A stretch of DNA of 64,000 nt, from contig NZ_JBBCAT010000001.1 in assembly GCF_037203705.1 (NCBI RefSeq), positions 248,001 to 312,000 on the forward strand, in the 5' to 3' direction. Numbering within the stretch: the stretch's first letter is position 1; every line of letters starts with the position of its first letter. Under the pieces are notes generated by a model. It was not told where the DNA came from. It ran no database searches and was given only the letters and a program-made list of their open reading frames with translations. The DNA is from Prosthecomicrobium sp. N25 (GTDB lineage: Bacteria; Pseudomonadota; Alphaproteobacteria; Rhizobiales; Ancalomicrobiaceae). This document shows, piece after piece, positions 7,237-14,511 of the stretch. Both the position numbers and the translations under genes were made by a program.

Positions 7237-8733
7237 TCACTTCATGGTCGGGATCGCGAACTCGGCGCCCGTGCGGATGCCCGAGGGCCAGCGCGACGTG
7301 ACCGTCTTGGTCTTGGTGTAGAAGCGCACCGAGTCCGGGCCGTGCTGGTTCAGGTCGCCGAAGGCGGAGCGCTTCCAGCCGCCGAAGGTGTAGTAGGCGA
7401 GGGGCACCGGGATCGGCACGTTCACGCCCACCATGCCGACCTGGACCTTGGAGGCGAAGTCGCGGGCGGCGTCGCCGTCGCGGGTGTAGATCGCGACGCC
7501 GTTGCCGTACTCGTGGTCGTTGGCGAGCTGGATGCCCTCGTCGTAGCTCTTGGCGCGGACCACCGAGAGGACCGGCCCGAAGATCTCCTCCTTGTAGATC
7601 CGCATGTCCTTGGTCACGCGGTCGAACAGGCAGCCGCCCATGTAGAAGCCCTTCTCGTAGCCCTGCATGGTGAAGCCGCGCCCGTCGACCACGAGCTCCG
7701 CACCCTCCTTGACGCCGAGGTCGACGTAGCCGCGCACCTTGTCCAGGTGCGCCTTGGTGACGAGCGGGCCGAAGTCGGCGTCGGGCGCCGTCGAGGGGCC
7801 GATCTTCAGGCTCTCCACCCGCGGCACGAGCTTCTTCATCAGCGCGTCCGCGGTCGCCTCGCCGACCGGCACCGCCACCGAGATCGCCATGCAGCGTTCG
7901 CCCGCCGAGCCGTAGCCGGCCCCGATGAGCGCGTCGACCGCCTGGTCCATGTCGGCGTCGGGCATGATGATCATGTGGTTCTTGGCGCCGCCGAAGCACT
8001 GCACGCGCTTTCCGTGCGCGCAGCCGCGCGTGTAGACGTACTCGGCGATCGCCGTGGAGCCGACGAAGCCGACCGCCTGGATGTCCGGGTCGTCCAGGAC
8101 CGCGTCGACCGCTTCCTTGTCGCCGTTGACGACGTTCAGGATGCCGGCCGGCAGCCCCGCTTCCAGGAAGAGCTCGGCGATCCGCATGGGCACGCCCGGG
8201 TCGCGCTCCGACGGCTTGAGGATGAAGGCGTTGCCGCACGCGATGGCGGGCGCGCATTTCCACAGCGGGATCATGGCCGGGAAGTTGAACGGGGTGATGC
8301 CGGCCACGACGCCGAGCGGCTGGCGCATGGAGAAGATGTCGATGCCCGGCCCCGCGCCGTCCGTGTACTCGCCCTTTATCAGGTGCGGAATGCCGGTCGC
8401 GAACTCGACCACCTCGAGCCCGCGCTGGATGTCGCCCTTGGCATCCACGATGGTCTTGCCGTGCTCGCGGGCGAGCAGCTCGGCGAGACTGTCGTAGTCG
8501 CGCGCCACCAGCTCCAGGAACTTCATGAGCACGCGCGCGCGGCGCTGCGGGTTGGTGGCCGCCCAGGCCGGCTGCGCCGCCTTGGCGTTCTCCACCGCGG
8601 CCCGCACCTCGGCGGCGCTGGCGAGCGCCACCTTGGCGACGACGTCGCCGGTCATCGGCTGGTAGACGTCCGCGCTGCGGCCCGAGGTGCCCTCCACGTG
8701 CTGGCCGCCGATGAAGTGTCCGATCATGCGCAT
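7237..8733 (-). CDS. mmsA: Methylmalonate-semialdehyde dehydrogenase (CoA-acylating)
   Basis: A 498-residue ALDH-superfamily enzyme of the usual length. It oxidises methylmalonate semialdehyde (and malonate semialdehyde) to propionyl-CoA or acetyl-CoA with NAD and CoA, in valine, thymine and inositol breakdown. The catalytic Cys281 is in GSAGERCMAIS. The region QCFGGAKNH (246-254) replaces the glutamate-bearing ELGG loop of hydrolytic ALDHs, as expected for the CoA-acylating MmsA branch. The cofactor-site ITPFNFPAM (146-154) is present. The ATG at 8733 is the homologous start. It is divergent from the DUF1127 gene across a 311-bp gap; other valine-pathway genes are not in the window. Confidence 0.93.
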   Translation of the reverse strand: MRMIGHFIGGQHVEGTSGRSADVYQPMTGDVVAKVALASAAEVRAAVENAKAAQPAWAATNPQRRARVLMKFLELVARDYDSLAELLAREHGKTIVDAKGDIQRGLEVVEFATGIPHLIKGEYTDGAGPGIDIFSMRQPLGVVAGITPFNFPAMIPLWKCAPAIACGNAFILKPSERDPGVPMRIAELFLEAGLPAGILNVVNGDKEAVDAVLDDPDIQAVGFVGSTAIAEYVYTRGCAHGKRVQCFGGAKNHMIIMPDADMDQAVDALIGAGYGSAGERCMAISVAVPVGEATADALMKKLVPRVESLKIGPSTAPDADFGPLVTKAHLDKVRGYVDLGVKEGAELVVDGRGFTMQGYEKGFYMGGCLFDRVTKDMRIYKEEIFGPVLSVVRAKSYDEGIQLANDHEYGNGVAIYTRDGDAARDFASKVQVGMVGVNVPIPVPLAYYTFGGWKRSAFGDLNQHGPDSVRFYTKTKTVTSRWPSGIRTGAEFAIPTMK

Positions 8734-9044
8734 CGCTGGTCCTCCGGTCGCGACGCCGAGGCGCCGCCGTCTTCTGTCGCAATGGGTTACCAGCCCGGGC
8801 GCCTCCGCGCTACTGCCCGCGCGGCCGAGCGAGCCGGGAGCTAACTCGATTGAGTTGCCCCATTTGTGAATAGCTCGTTAATAGTTTCGGCTTGCGATAT
8901 GACCAGATAGCATAGCTGCGCTGTGGCGTAGCCGCTACCGCATTGCAACATGCAGGCCTACCTTCGCCTTCGTTGAATGTTGCAACGCGGCAAGTCCTTG
9001 ACCTTCCTGACGGTCGGGCGTGCCGCCCATCACGGGGACCGATC
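8734..9044. promoter_or_regulatory. Divergent intergenic region with TTGCAA-type palindromes
   Basis: This 311-bp gap separates mmsA (minus) from the DUF1127 gene (plus). It contains an AT-richer patch at about 8845-8920, unusual for this DNA and the likely promoter area. It also holds two related inverted repeats: GCATTGCAACATGC at 8940-8953 and the perfect palindrome GTTGCAAC at 8979-8986. A further CTTGACC lies at 8997-9003. No RNA gene or small frame was recognised. Confidence 0.4.
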
Positions 9045-9203
9045 ATGACCAGCCTCACCGAGAAGCTCACCAAGTCCTACAAGCGCTATCGCGCCTATCG
9101 CGCGACTGTCTGGGAGCTGAACAGCCTCGACGACCGCGAGCTCGCCGACCTGGGCATCGCCCGCGCCGACATCGGCCGCCTGGCCCGCGAAGCCATCCGC
9201 TGA
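9045..9203 (+). CDS. DUF1127 small basic protein
   Basis: A 52-residue protein with the DUF1127 core LNSLDDRELADLGIARADI (about 25-43) after a basic, Tyr- and Arg-rich N-terminus. Members are abundant in alphaproteobacteria. Small Arg-rich DUF1127 proteins have been linked to RNA turnover and to phosphate and carbon metabolism in Agrobacterium and Rhodobacter. The ATG at 9045 is preceded by GGGGA. The gene is monocistronic, followed by a strong hairpin at 9233-9264. Confidence 0.9.
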   Translation: MTSLTEKLTKSYKRYRAYRATVWELNSLDDRELADLGIARADIGRLAREAIR

Positions 9204-9232
9204 GCGCATCGCGGCCCGACCGCGCTGTTTTT

Positions 9233-9264
9233 CGAAGAGCCGCCCGCCCCCGGGCGGCTCTTCG
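9233..9264 (+). terminator. Hairpin terminator after DUF1127 gene
   Basis: A perfect 14-bp stem, CGAAGAGCCGCCCG (9233-9246) against 9251-9264, with a CCCC loop. A short T run (TTT at 9266-9268) follows, so it is a strong hairpin with a weak U tract. Confidence 0.75.
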
Positions 9265-9317
9265 CGTTTCGGGGGCGGCACGCCGTGTCCGATTCTCCGC
9301 TCACGCGGTCTTGAAAC

Positions 9318-9397
9318 GTGGCCCGGCCGGGGCCACCTCGATGTCTGTGCCCAGGACGGGCCATCACGGGTCGGACACGCTGAGCGTGTGAGACCCG
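9318..9397 (+). other. Two stem-loops in the leader before the DUF2852 gene
   Basis: Hairpin 1 is GTGGCCC (9318-9324) with GGGCCAC (9330-9336). Hairpin 2 pairs CGGGTC (9367-9372) with GACCCG (9392-9397), and inside it ACACGC (9375-9380) with GCGTGT (9384-9389): 12 pairs with one symmetric internal loop. Neither is followed by a T run. They could form a structured 5' leader for the DUF2852 gene or part of a small RNA. Confidence 0.4.
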
Positions 9398-9494
9398 ATA
9401 CCGTCCCGGACGCCCCGGCAGGGTTCTGCAAGCCGGAACGGGTGGTCCGCGCCTTGCCGAATCCTGTCGGAGAACCCTTCGAGGAGCCGAAGCC

Positions 9495-9920
9495 ATGCAT
9501 TGCAACATCGCCACCCGCCCGGGTTTCACGCCGCTGACGATCGGCCTGATGGTGCTCGGGTTCATGATCGCCTGGCCGCTCGGCCTCGCGATGCTCGCCT
9601 ACATCTTCTGGGGCCACCGCTTCCGCGGCTTCTACGAGGGCCTGAGGTCCGGCGTCGAGCGCGCCGGCTTCACGATGCCGGGGGCCTGGAACGGCCCGCA
9701 GCGCGCCCGCCCCTTCGCGTATCGGACCGGCAACTCGGCCTTCGACGAGTACCGCCGCCGCGAGATGGAGCGTCTCGACGAGGAGCGTCGCCGCCTCGAC
9801 GAGGAGCGCCGCGAGTTCGAGGCCTATGTGCGCGATCTCCAGCGCGCCAAGGACCAGGAGGAGTTCGACCGCTTCATGGCCGAACGCCGCCGCCGCTCCG
9901 ATGGACCGGCCACCGCCTGA
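9495..9920 (+). CDS. DUF2852 membrane protein
   Basis: A 141-residue protein. A hydrophobic hairpin region spans about residues 12-40 (LTIGLMVLGFMIAWPLGLAMLAYIFWG), followed by FRGFYEG, typical of DUF2852. The C-terminal part from FDEYRRREMERLDEERRRL is a charged helix, probably a coiled coil, with the near-repeat RLDEERR twice. It should sit in the inner membrane with a cytoplasmic helical tail. Function is unknown. It is a single-gene unit with a clear terminator after it. Confidence 0.88.
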   Translation: MHCNIATRPGFTPLTIGLMVLGFMIAWPLGLAMLAYIFWGHRFRGFYEGLRSGVERAGFTMPGAWNGPQRARPFAYRTGNSAFDEYRRREMERLDEERRRLDEERREFEAYVRDLQRAKDQEEFDRFMAERRRRSDGPATA

Positions 9921-9943
9921 TCCGGCACGAACGATGACCGACG

Positions 9944-9975
9944 CGAGCGGGAAGCCCGGCTTCCCGCTCGTTTTT
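9944..9975 (+). terminator. Rho-independent terminator after DUF2852 gene
   Basis: An 11-bp stem, CGAGCGGGAAG (9944-9954) with CTTCCCGCTCG (9960-9970), a CCCGG loop, then TTTTT at 9971-9975. It is the best-formed intrinsic terminator in the window and serves the plus-strand gene. Confidence 0.88.
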
Positions 9976-9999
9976 CGTTCGAGGCTTCTGCGCGCGCCT

Positions 10000-10842
10000 T
10001 CAGCGCATCAGCCCGAGCGCGACGATGACCAGGACGGCGAGCCCGGCGAGCCAGACCCAGCGCGGGACCTCCCGGCGCGGCGGCGGCAATCCCCCGACCG
10101 GCCCTTGCGCCGGCCTGACCGTACCCGGGGGCCTGACGGCGTCGACCGGCTCGGGGGCGAGCCGCGGGCCGGTTCCTCCCTGGTCGGCCGGGCCGCCCGG
10201 GATGGGCCTCGTCAACGGATCGGGCTCAGCTGCGGCCGCCATCGGAGCGGCCGTGATGTCGTCCGCCGGGGACGGCTCGAGGGCGACCACCGGCCGGTCG
10301 AGGATCGTCCCGGCCTCGGGCAGGGGCGGCGGCGCGGCGGCGAGCTCGCCCGCCACGTCCGGCCCGGGGCCGACCGGGAGCGGCGCGGCGGCAGCCGGCG
10401 CCTCGGCGCCCGCCAGGGCCGAGAAGCGGGAGAAGAACTGGTCGGCCATCATCTTGGCCGTGGAATCGACGAGCCGTGCGCCGAGCTGCGCCAGCTTGCC
10501 GCCGATCTGCGCCTTCGCCGTATAGGTGAGGAGCGTGCCGTCGCCGTCCTCGGCGAGGTGCACGTCCGCCCCGCCCTTGGCGAAGCCCGCGACCCCGCCC
10601 TGGCCCTCGCCGGCAATCCGGTAGCTCTCGGGCGGCACCATGTCCTCGAGCCGGACCCGGCCGTTGAACGTGGCCTTCACGGGGCCGATCTTGGCGACCA
10701 CGCGGGCCGTCATCTCGTCCGGCCCCACCCGTTCCAGGGTCTCGCAGCCGGGGATCGAGGCTCGCAGGATCTCCGGATCGTTCAGCGCCGCCCAGACGCG
10801 CTCGCGCGGCGCCGGAATGCGGTATTGGCCGGTCATGTCCAT
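10000..10842 (-). CDS. CoxG-like SRPBCC protein with C-terminal membrane anchor
   Basis: A 280-residue protein. Residues 1 to about 145 form a carbon monoxide dehydrogenase subunit G (CoxG) SRPBCC domain: MTGQYRIPAPRERVWAALND, then IPGCETLERVG, KIGPVKATFNGRV and GGKLAQLGARLV. A long Pro/Ala/Gly linker (about 150-258) follows, and then a single C-terminal helix WVWLAGLAVLVIVALGL (about 261-277) that should anchor the protein in the membrane. CoxG recruits the AAA+ maturation factor CoxD to the membrane in CO oxidisers. No cox structural genes are nearby, so here it may serve another molybdenum hydroxylase. Start ATG 10842. Confidence 0.88.
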   Translation of the reverse strand: MDMTGQYRIPAPRERVWAALNDPEILRASIPGCETLERVGPDEMTARVVAKIGPVKATFNGRVRLEDMVPPESYRIAGEGQGGVAGFAKGGADVHLAEDGDGTLLTYTAKAQIGGKLAQLGARLVDSTAKMMADQFFSRFSALAGAEAPAAAAPLPVGPGPDVAGELAAAPPPLPEAGTILDRPVVALEPSPADDITAAPMAAAAEPDPLTRPIPGGPADQGGTGPRLAPEPVDAVRPPGTVRPAQGPVGGLPPPRREVPRWVWLAGLAVLVIVALGLMR

Positions 10843-10967
10843 GGGTGTCCCCCGTCTCGTCGCCGGCCCGCTCGGATCGGCGCTGACGGAAGAACCGCGA
10901 CGGAGCGCAACCGTTCCGGTCGAGCTCGCGCTTTCGCGGGCGGTTGACCCGTTCCGCGCGATCCGCG

Positions 10968-11903
10968 ATGACGGACGGCATGAAAGCCTCCGCGCCTCCC
11001 CGCCCCCGGCTGCAGCCGGCCCCGATCGTCCCGCTCATGCTGGAGACCCCGGGCTGGGCCGACTATGCCCTCCTGGACAGCGGCCACGGACGCAAGCTGG
11101 AGCGCTACGGGCGTGTGCGCCTGGTCCGGCCCGAGGAGCAGGCCCTGTGGACGCCGCGCCTCCCGGCCGAGGTCTGGGACGGCGCCGATGCCCACTTCAC
11201 CGGCGACGTCGAGGAGGAGGGGGCCGGTCGCTGGCGCTTCCCCAAGCCGATCCCGGAGACTTGGCCCATGCGCTACGGCCCGGTCGCCTTCGGCTGCCGA
11301 TTTACCGCCTTCCGCCACACCGGCGTCTTCCCCGAGCAGGCGGCCCACTGGGACTGGATGGCGGACGAGATCCGGGGCGCGGGGCGGCCGCTGAAGCTCC
11401 TCAACCTCTTCGGCTACACCGGCATCGCCTCGCTGGTGGCCGCCGAGGCGGGCGCCGCGGTCACCCATGTGGACGCCTCCCGCAAGGCGATCGCCTGGGC
11501 GCGGGAGAACCAGGCCGGGTCCGGGCTCGAAGCGCTGCCGATCCGCTGGATCTGCGAGGATGCCGGCAAGTTCGTCGCCCGCGAGGTCCGGCGCGGCAAC
11601 CGCTACGACGCCATCGTCCTGGACCCGCCGAAATACGGCCGCGGACCCGCCGGCGAGGTCTGGCAGATCTTCGAGCACCTGCCCGAGATGCTGCGGCTCT
11701 GCGCGACTCTCCTCGCCGACAGGCCGCTCTTCCTGATCCTCACCGTCTACGCCATGCGGGCCTCCTTCGTGTCCTTCCACGAGCTCGCCGCCGAGATCCT
11801 GGCGCCGCGCGGCGGACGGCTGGAATCCGGCGAGCTGCTGCTGGTCGAGGAGGCGGGCGGGCGCCGGCTCGCCACCTCGCTTTTCGTGCGGTGGCGCCCG
11901 TGA
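10968..11903 (+). CDS. Class I SAM-dependent RNA methyltransferase, RlmI/RlmK-like
   Basis: A Rossmann-fold methyltransferase of about 311 residues. The SAM-binding motif is LNLFGYTGIASLVAAEAGA, followed by VDASRKAIAWARENQ. The catalytic-type motif VLDPPKYGRG is that of RlmI/RlmK and related 23S rRNA methyltransferases. The N-terminus lacks an obvious PUA domain. Two in-frame ATGs (10968 and 10980) are possible and neither has a strong ribosome site. The stop codon overlaps the GTG start of the next RNA methyltransferase, so the two are translationally coupled. Target nucleotide is unknown. Confidence 0.85.
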   Translation: MTDGMKASAPPRPRLQPAPIVPLMLETPGWADYALLDSGHGRKLERYGRVRLVRPEEQALWTPRLPAEVWDGADAHFTGDVEEEGAGRWRFPKPIPETWPMRYGPVAFGCRFTAFRHTGVFPEQAAHWDWMADEIRGAGRPLKLLNLFGYTGIASLVAAEAGAAVTHVDASRKAIAWARENQAGSGLEALPIRWICEDAGKFVAREVRRGNRYDAIVLDPPKYGRGPAGEVWQIFEHLPEMLRLCATLLADRPLFLILTVYAMRASFVSFHELAAEILAPRGGRLESGELLLVEEAGGRRLATSLFVRWRP

Positions 11904-12841
11904 GGGGGCGCTTCGACCGGCCCGCCCCGGGCCGCCGGTCCCCGCCGGGCCGCCGGCCTCTCCCGGGTGGCGGCGCGCCGCCCGCGCACCCGGCCGGCTC
12001 GGCCCCCGCCCCGCCGCGCGAGGGCGGCAACCGCGTCAAGGAGGTGACCAGCCTCGCCAACCCGGTCGTCAAGGACATCCGCGCCCTGCAGCTCAAGAAG
12101 GAGCGGGCGCGGACCGGCCTCTTCCTCGCCGAGGGGCTGAAGCTCGTCGCCGACGCCATCCAGGAGGGCTGGCCGCTCAAGGTCCTGGCCTTCGCCGCCA
12201 AGGTACGCCAGCAGCCGATGGTGCAGCGGACCGTGGAGGCGGCGCTCGCGGCGGGCGCGCTCGTCATCGAGGTGAACGAGGCGGTCCTGGAGAAGATCAG
12301 CCGCCGCGACAATCCGCAGATGGTGGTGGCCGTCTTCGAGCAGCGGACCTTGCCGCTCGACGCCGTCGACCTCGCGGGCACGACCGTCTGGGTCGCGCTG
12401 GAGACCGTGAAGGATCCCGGCAACCTCGGCACCATCATCCGGACGGTCGATTCGGTCGGCGGGGCGGGCGTGATCCTGGTCGGCGACACCACCGACCCCT
12501 TCGCGCTCGAGGCCGTGCGCGCCACCATGGGGTCGATCTTCCACGTGCCGCTCGCCGTCGCCGACAAGGCTGGCTTCCTGGCCTGGACGCGCCGGACCGG
12601 CGTATCGGTGGTCGGCACGCACCTGAAGGGCGCGGTCGACTATCGCTGCCCCGCCTATGCCGAACCGATGGTCCTGCTCATGGGCAACGAGCAATCCGGC
12701 CTGCCGGACGATCTCGCCGCGGCCTGCGCCACGCTCGTCAAGATCCCGATGGCCGGCCGCGCCGACAGCCTCAACCTGGCGGTCGCCACCGGGGTGATGC
12801 TCTACGAGATCCGCCGGTCGCGGCTCGGCTCCGCGCGCTGA
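11900..12841 (+). CDS. TrmH-family (SPOUT) RNA 2'-O-methyltransferase
   Basis: The SPOUT fold is complete: an N-terminal substrate-binding domain starting VKEVTSLANPVVKDIRAL, then the knot motifs ETVKDPGNLGTIIRT, LMGNEQSGLP and KIPMAGRADSLNLAVA. The start is GTG at 11900, overlapping the previous stop as GTGA and giving 313 residues; no other start lies before the conserved region, because the Val of VKEV is GTC. The first 46 or so residues are a disordered Arg/Pro/Gly extension, which rhizobial homologues also tend to have. Members methylate 2'-hydroxyls in rRNA or tRNA; the exact target is unknown. Confidence 0.88.
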   Translation: MRGRFDRPAPGRRSPPGRRPLPGGGAPPAHPAGSAPAPPREGGNRVKEVTSLANPVVKDIRALQLKKERARTGLFLAEGLKLVADAIQEGWPLKVLAFAAKVRQQPMVQRTVEAALAAGALVIEVNEAVLEKISRRDNPQMVVAVFEQRTLPLDAVDLAGTTVWVALETVKDPGNLGTIIRTVDSVGGAGVILVGDTTDPFALEAVRATMGSIFHVPLAVADKAGFLAWTRRTGVSVVGTHLKGAVDYRCPAYAEPMVLLMGNEQSGLPDDLAAACATLVKIPMAGRADSLNLAVATGVMLYEIRRSRLGSAR

Positions 12842-12875
12842 CCGGCCGGTCGCGCCGCCTCCGTCCCAAGTCGTC

Positions 12876-13631
12876 ATGGACCGGGCGACCCGCAAGCGCT
12901 ACGGTGCCGGCCGGAGGGGGCTGCGGCGGCCGCGAGGCGGCCGGCGATGGGGCACGACCTTGAAGCAAGACACCGCCAGCCTCCGACCCGCCCGGCGGCC
13001 CGCCAACTGGTCCCTCGTCCTGGCGCTCGCCGCCGCGATGTCGGCGCTCGCCTACTACCTGTGGCTGGAGCGCGTCGAGGCGCAGCTGCCCGACGGCATC
13101 GTGGTCTCCGACGGGATCCTCAACGCCACCGAGGTGCCGGTCGCGACCTCCGCGGCCGGAGAGATCGCCGCCCTGTCGGTCGAGCCCGGAACCACCGTCA
13201 CGGCCGGCACCGCCTTGCTCCGCTTGCGCACGGCCGCGGGGGATACGATCGCGGTCGCGGCCCCGCGCGGCGGCCGCGTCGAGCGCCTGCAGGTGCGCGC
13301 CGGCGACAGGGTCGAGGCCGGACAGGTGGTCGCGGTGGTGACCGACCTCGCCGACCTGACCATGGTGGCGCCCTTCCCGGCGACGCTGGGCATCCCCGTC
13401 GGGGCCGAGGCACGGCTGAACTTCCGCGAATTCCGCGAGACGCCGATCCCGGCGCGCGTCACCACCGTGGCGCAGCCGGACGGCGGCACCGACCCGGCCG
13501 CGCAGGGCCGTACCGCCACCGTCACGGTCGAGGTCACCGACACCCGCAGCGCGCCGCTCAAGGCGGGCCTGCGCGGCCGCGTCTACCTGCGCCTGCGCGA
13601 GGGCGCGCCCTGGCCGCCGCGGATCCGGTGA
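12876..13631 (+). CDS. HlyD-like membrane protein with biotinyl-lipoyl domain
   Basis: A protein of about 251 residues, or 223 if TTG at 12960 is the start. There is one N-terminal membrane helix (WSLVLALAAAMSALAYYLWL). A short lipoyl-type domain follows (EVPVATSAAGEIAALSVEPGTTVTAGTALLRLR and its mirror VAAPRGGRVERLQVRAGDRVEAGQVVAVV), then a beta-barrel domain. The coiled-coil hairpin that normally sits between the two lipoyl halves is replaced by a short loop, so it cannot reach an outer-membrane channel like a standard adaptor. No transporter partner is adjacent. Role unknown. Confidence 0.75.
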   Translation: MDRATRKRYGAGRRGLRRPRGGRRWGTTLKQDTASLRPARRPANWSLVLALAAAMSALAYYLWLERVEAQLPDGIVVSDGILNATEVPVATSAAGEIAALSVEPGTTVTAGTALLRLRTAAGDTIAVAAPRGGRVERLQVRAGDRVEAGQVVAVVTDLADLTMVAPFPATLGIPVGAEARLNFREFRETPIPARVTTVAQPDGGTDPAAQGRTATVTVEVTDTRSAPLKAGLRGRVYLRLREGAPWPPRIR

Positions 13632-13635
13632 TCCG

Positions 13636-14391
13636 TCAGAGGTGCTGGCCGCCGTTGATGTGGATCTCCGCGCCCGTCACGTAGGAGCTCGAGTCCGAGC
13701 ACAGGTAGTAGATGATGTCGGCGACCTCCTCGGGCCGGCCCAGGCGCCGCATCGGGATCTGCTCGACGATCTTCTCGGTTCCGGGCGACAGGATCGAGGT
13801 GTCGATCTCGCCCGGCGCGATGGCGTTCACGCGCACGCCGTGGGGGCCGAAATCATGCGCCATCTCGCGGGTGAGGCCGGCGAGCGCCGCCTTGGAGGTG
13901 GCGTAGGCGCTGCCCGCGAAGGGATGCACCCGGGTCCCGGCGATCGACGAGACGTTGACGATGGACCCCTGCGCCGTCTTGAGCTCCTTGAAGAGTCCGC
14001 GGGCGAGCAGGAGGGGCGCGTAGAAGTTGACGTGGAAGACCTTGTGCCAAAGGTCCACGGGCGTCTCGAGCGTGTCGAGCCGCAGGCGGTCCCTGTTCTT
14101 CGGGCTGATCGCCGCGTTGTTGACGAGCGCGGCCAGGCGCCCGCCGGAATCCTCCAGCCGCCGCCGCATCTCGACGATCGCCATCCCGACGTTGACCGGG
14201 TCGGCGAGATCGACCTGGATGTGGTCCTCCGGCCCCATCGGCCAGGGGCACTTGTCGGAGAAGGGCTGGCGCGAGCACGTGATGACGCGCCACCCGGCGG
14301 CGGAGAAGCGTTTCACGGTCGCGTGCCCGATGCCGCGGCTGGCCCCGGTCAGGATGAGGGCCTTGCGGTCGTCGAGCGTGGTCGTCGGCAT
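13636..14391 (-). CDS. Short-chain dehydrogenase/reductase
   Basis: A 251-residue classical SDR. It shows the cofactor motif TGASRGIG, the structural motif VNNAAIS, the catalytic serine in IVNVSSIAG, and the YATSK pair (Tyr and Lys four apart). The C-terminal GRPEEVADIIYYLCSDSSSYVTGAEIHINGG is typical of 3-ketoacyl-ACP-reductase-like SDRs. The CSRQPF stretch after the second beta strand favours NADP. The start at 14391 has AAGGA upstream; the in-frame ATG-less extension to 14427 is not needed. Substrate is unknown. It is convergent with the HlyD-like gene (4-bp gap). Confidence 0.88.
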   Translation of the reverse strand: MPTTTLDDRKALILTGASRGIGHATVKRFSAAGWRVITCSRQPFSDKCPWPMGPEDHIQVDLADPVNVGMAIVEMRRRLEDSGGRLAALVNNAAISPKNRDRLRLDTLETPVDLWHKVFHVNFYAPLLLARGLFKELKTAQGSIVNVSSIAGTRVHPFAGSAYATSKAALAGLTREMAHDFGPHGVRVNAIAPGEIDTSILSPGTEKIVEQIPMRRLGRPEEVADIIYYLCSDSSSYVTGAEIHINGGQHL

Positions 14392-14511
14392 GGGGGGTCC
14401 TTCCTGTCCGGCGTCCCGCCCCGGCATCGTCGGCGGGATGGGAGCCTCGGCAAGACCCTAGAGCATTTCGCGGCGAGGCGGAATGCTCGGCGGCGGCGAC
14501 CCGCCTGCGCG

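Noticed and set aside
8855-8960. tRNA-like or small-RNA gene in the AT-richer patch before DUF1127
   Set aside because: No cloverleaf or strong hairpin-plus-U-run structure could be drawn; best explained as promoter DNA.
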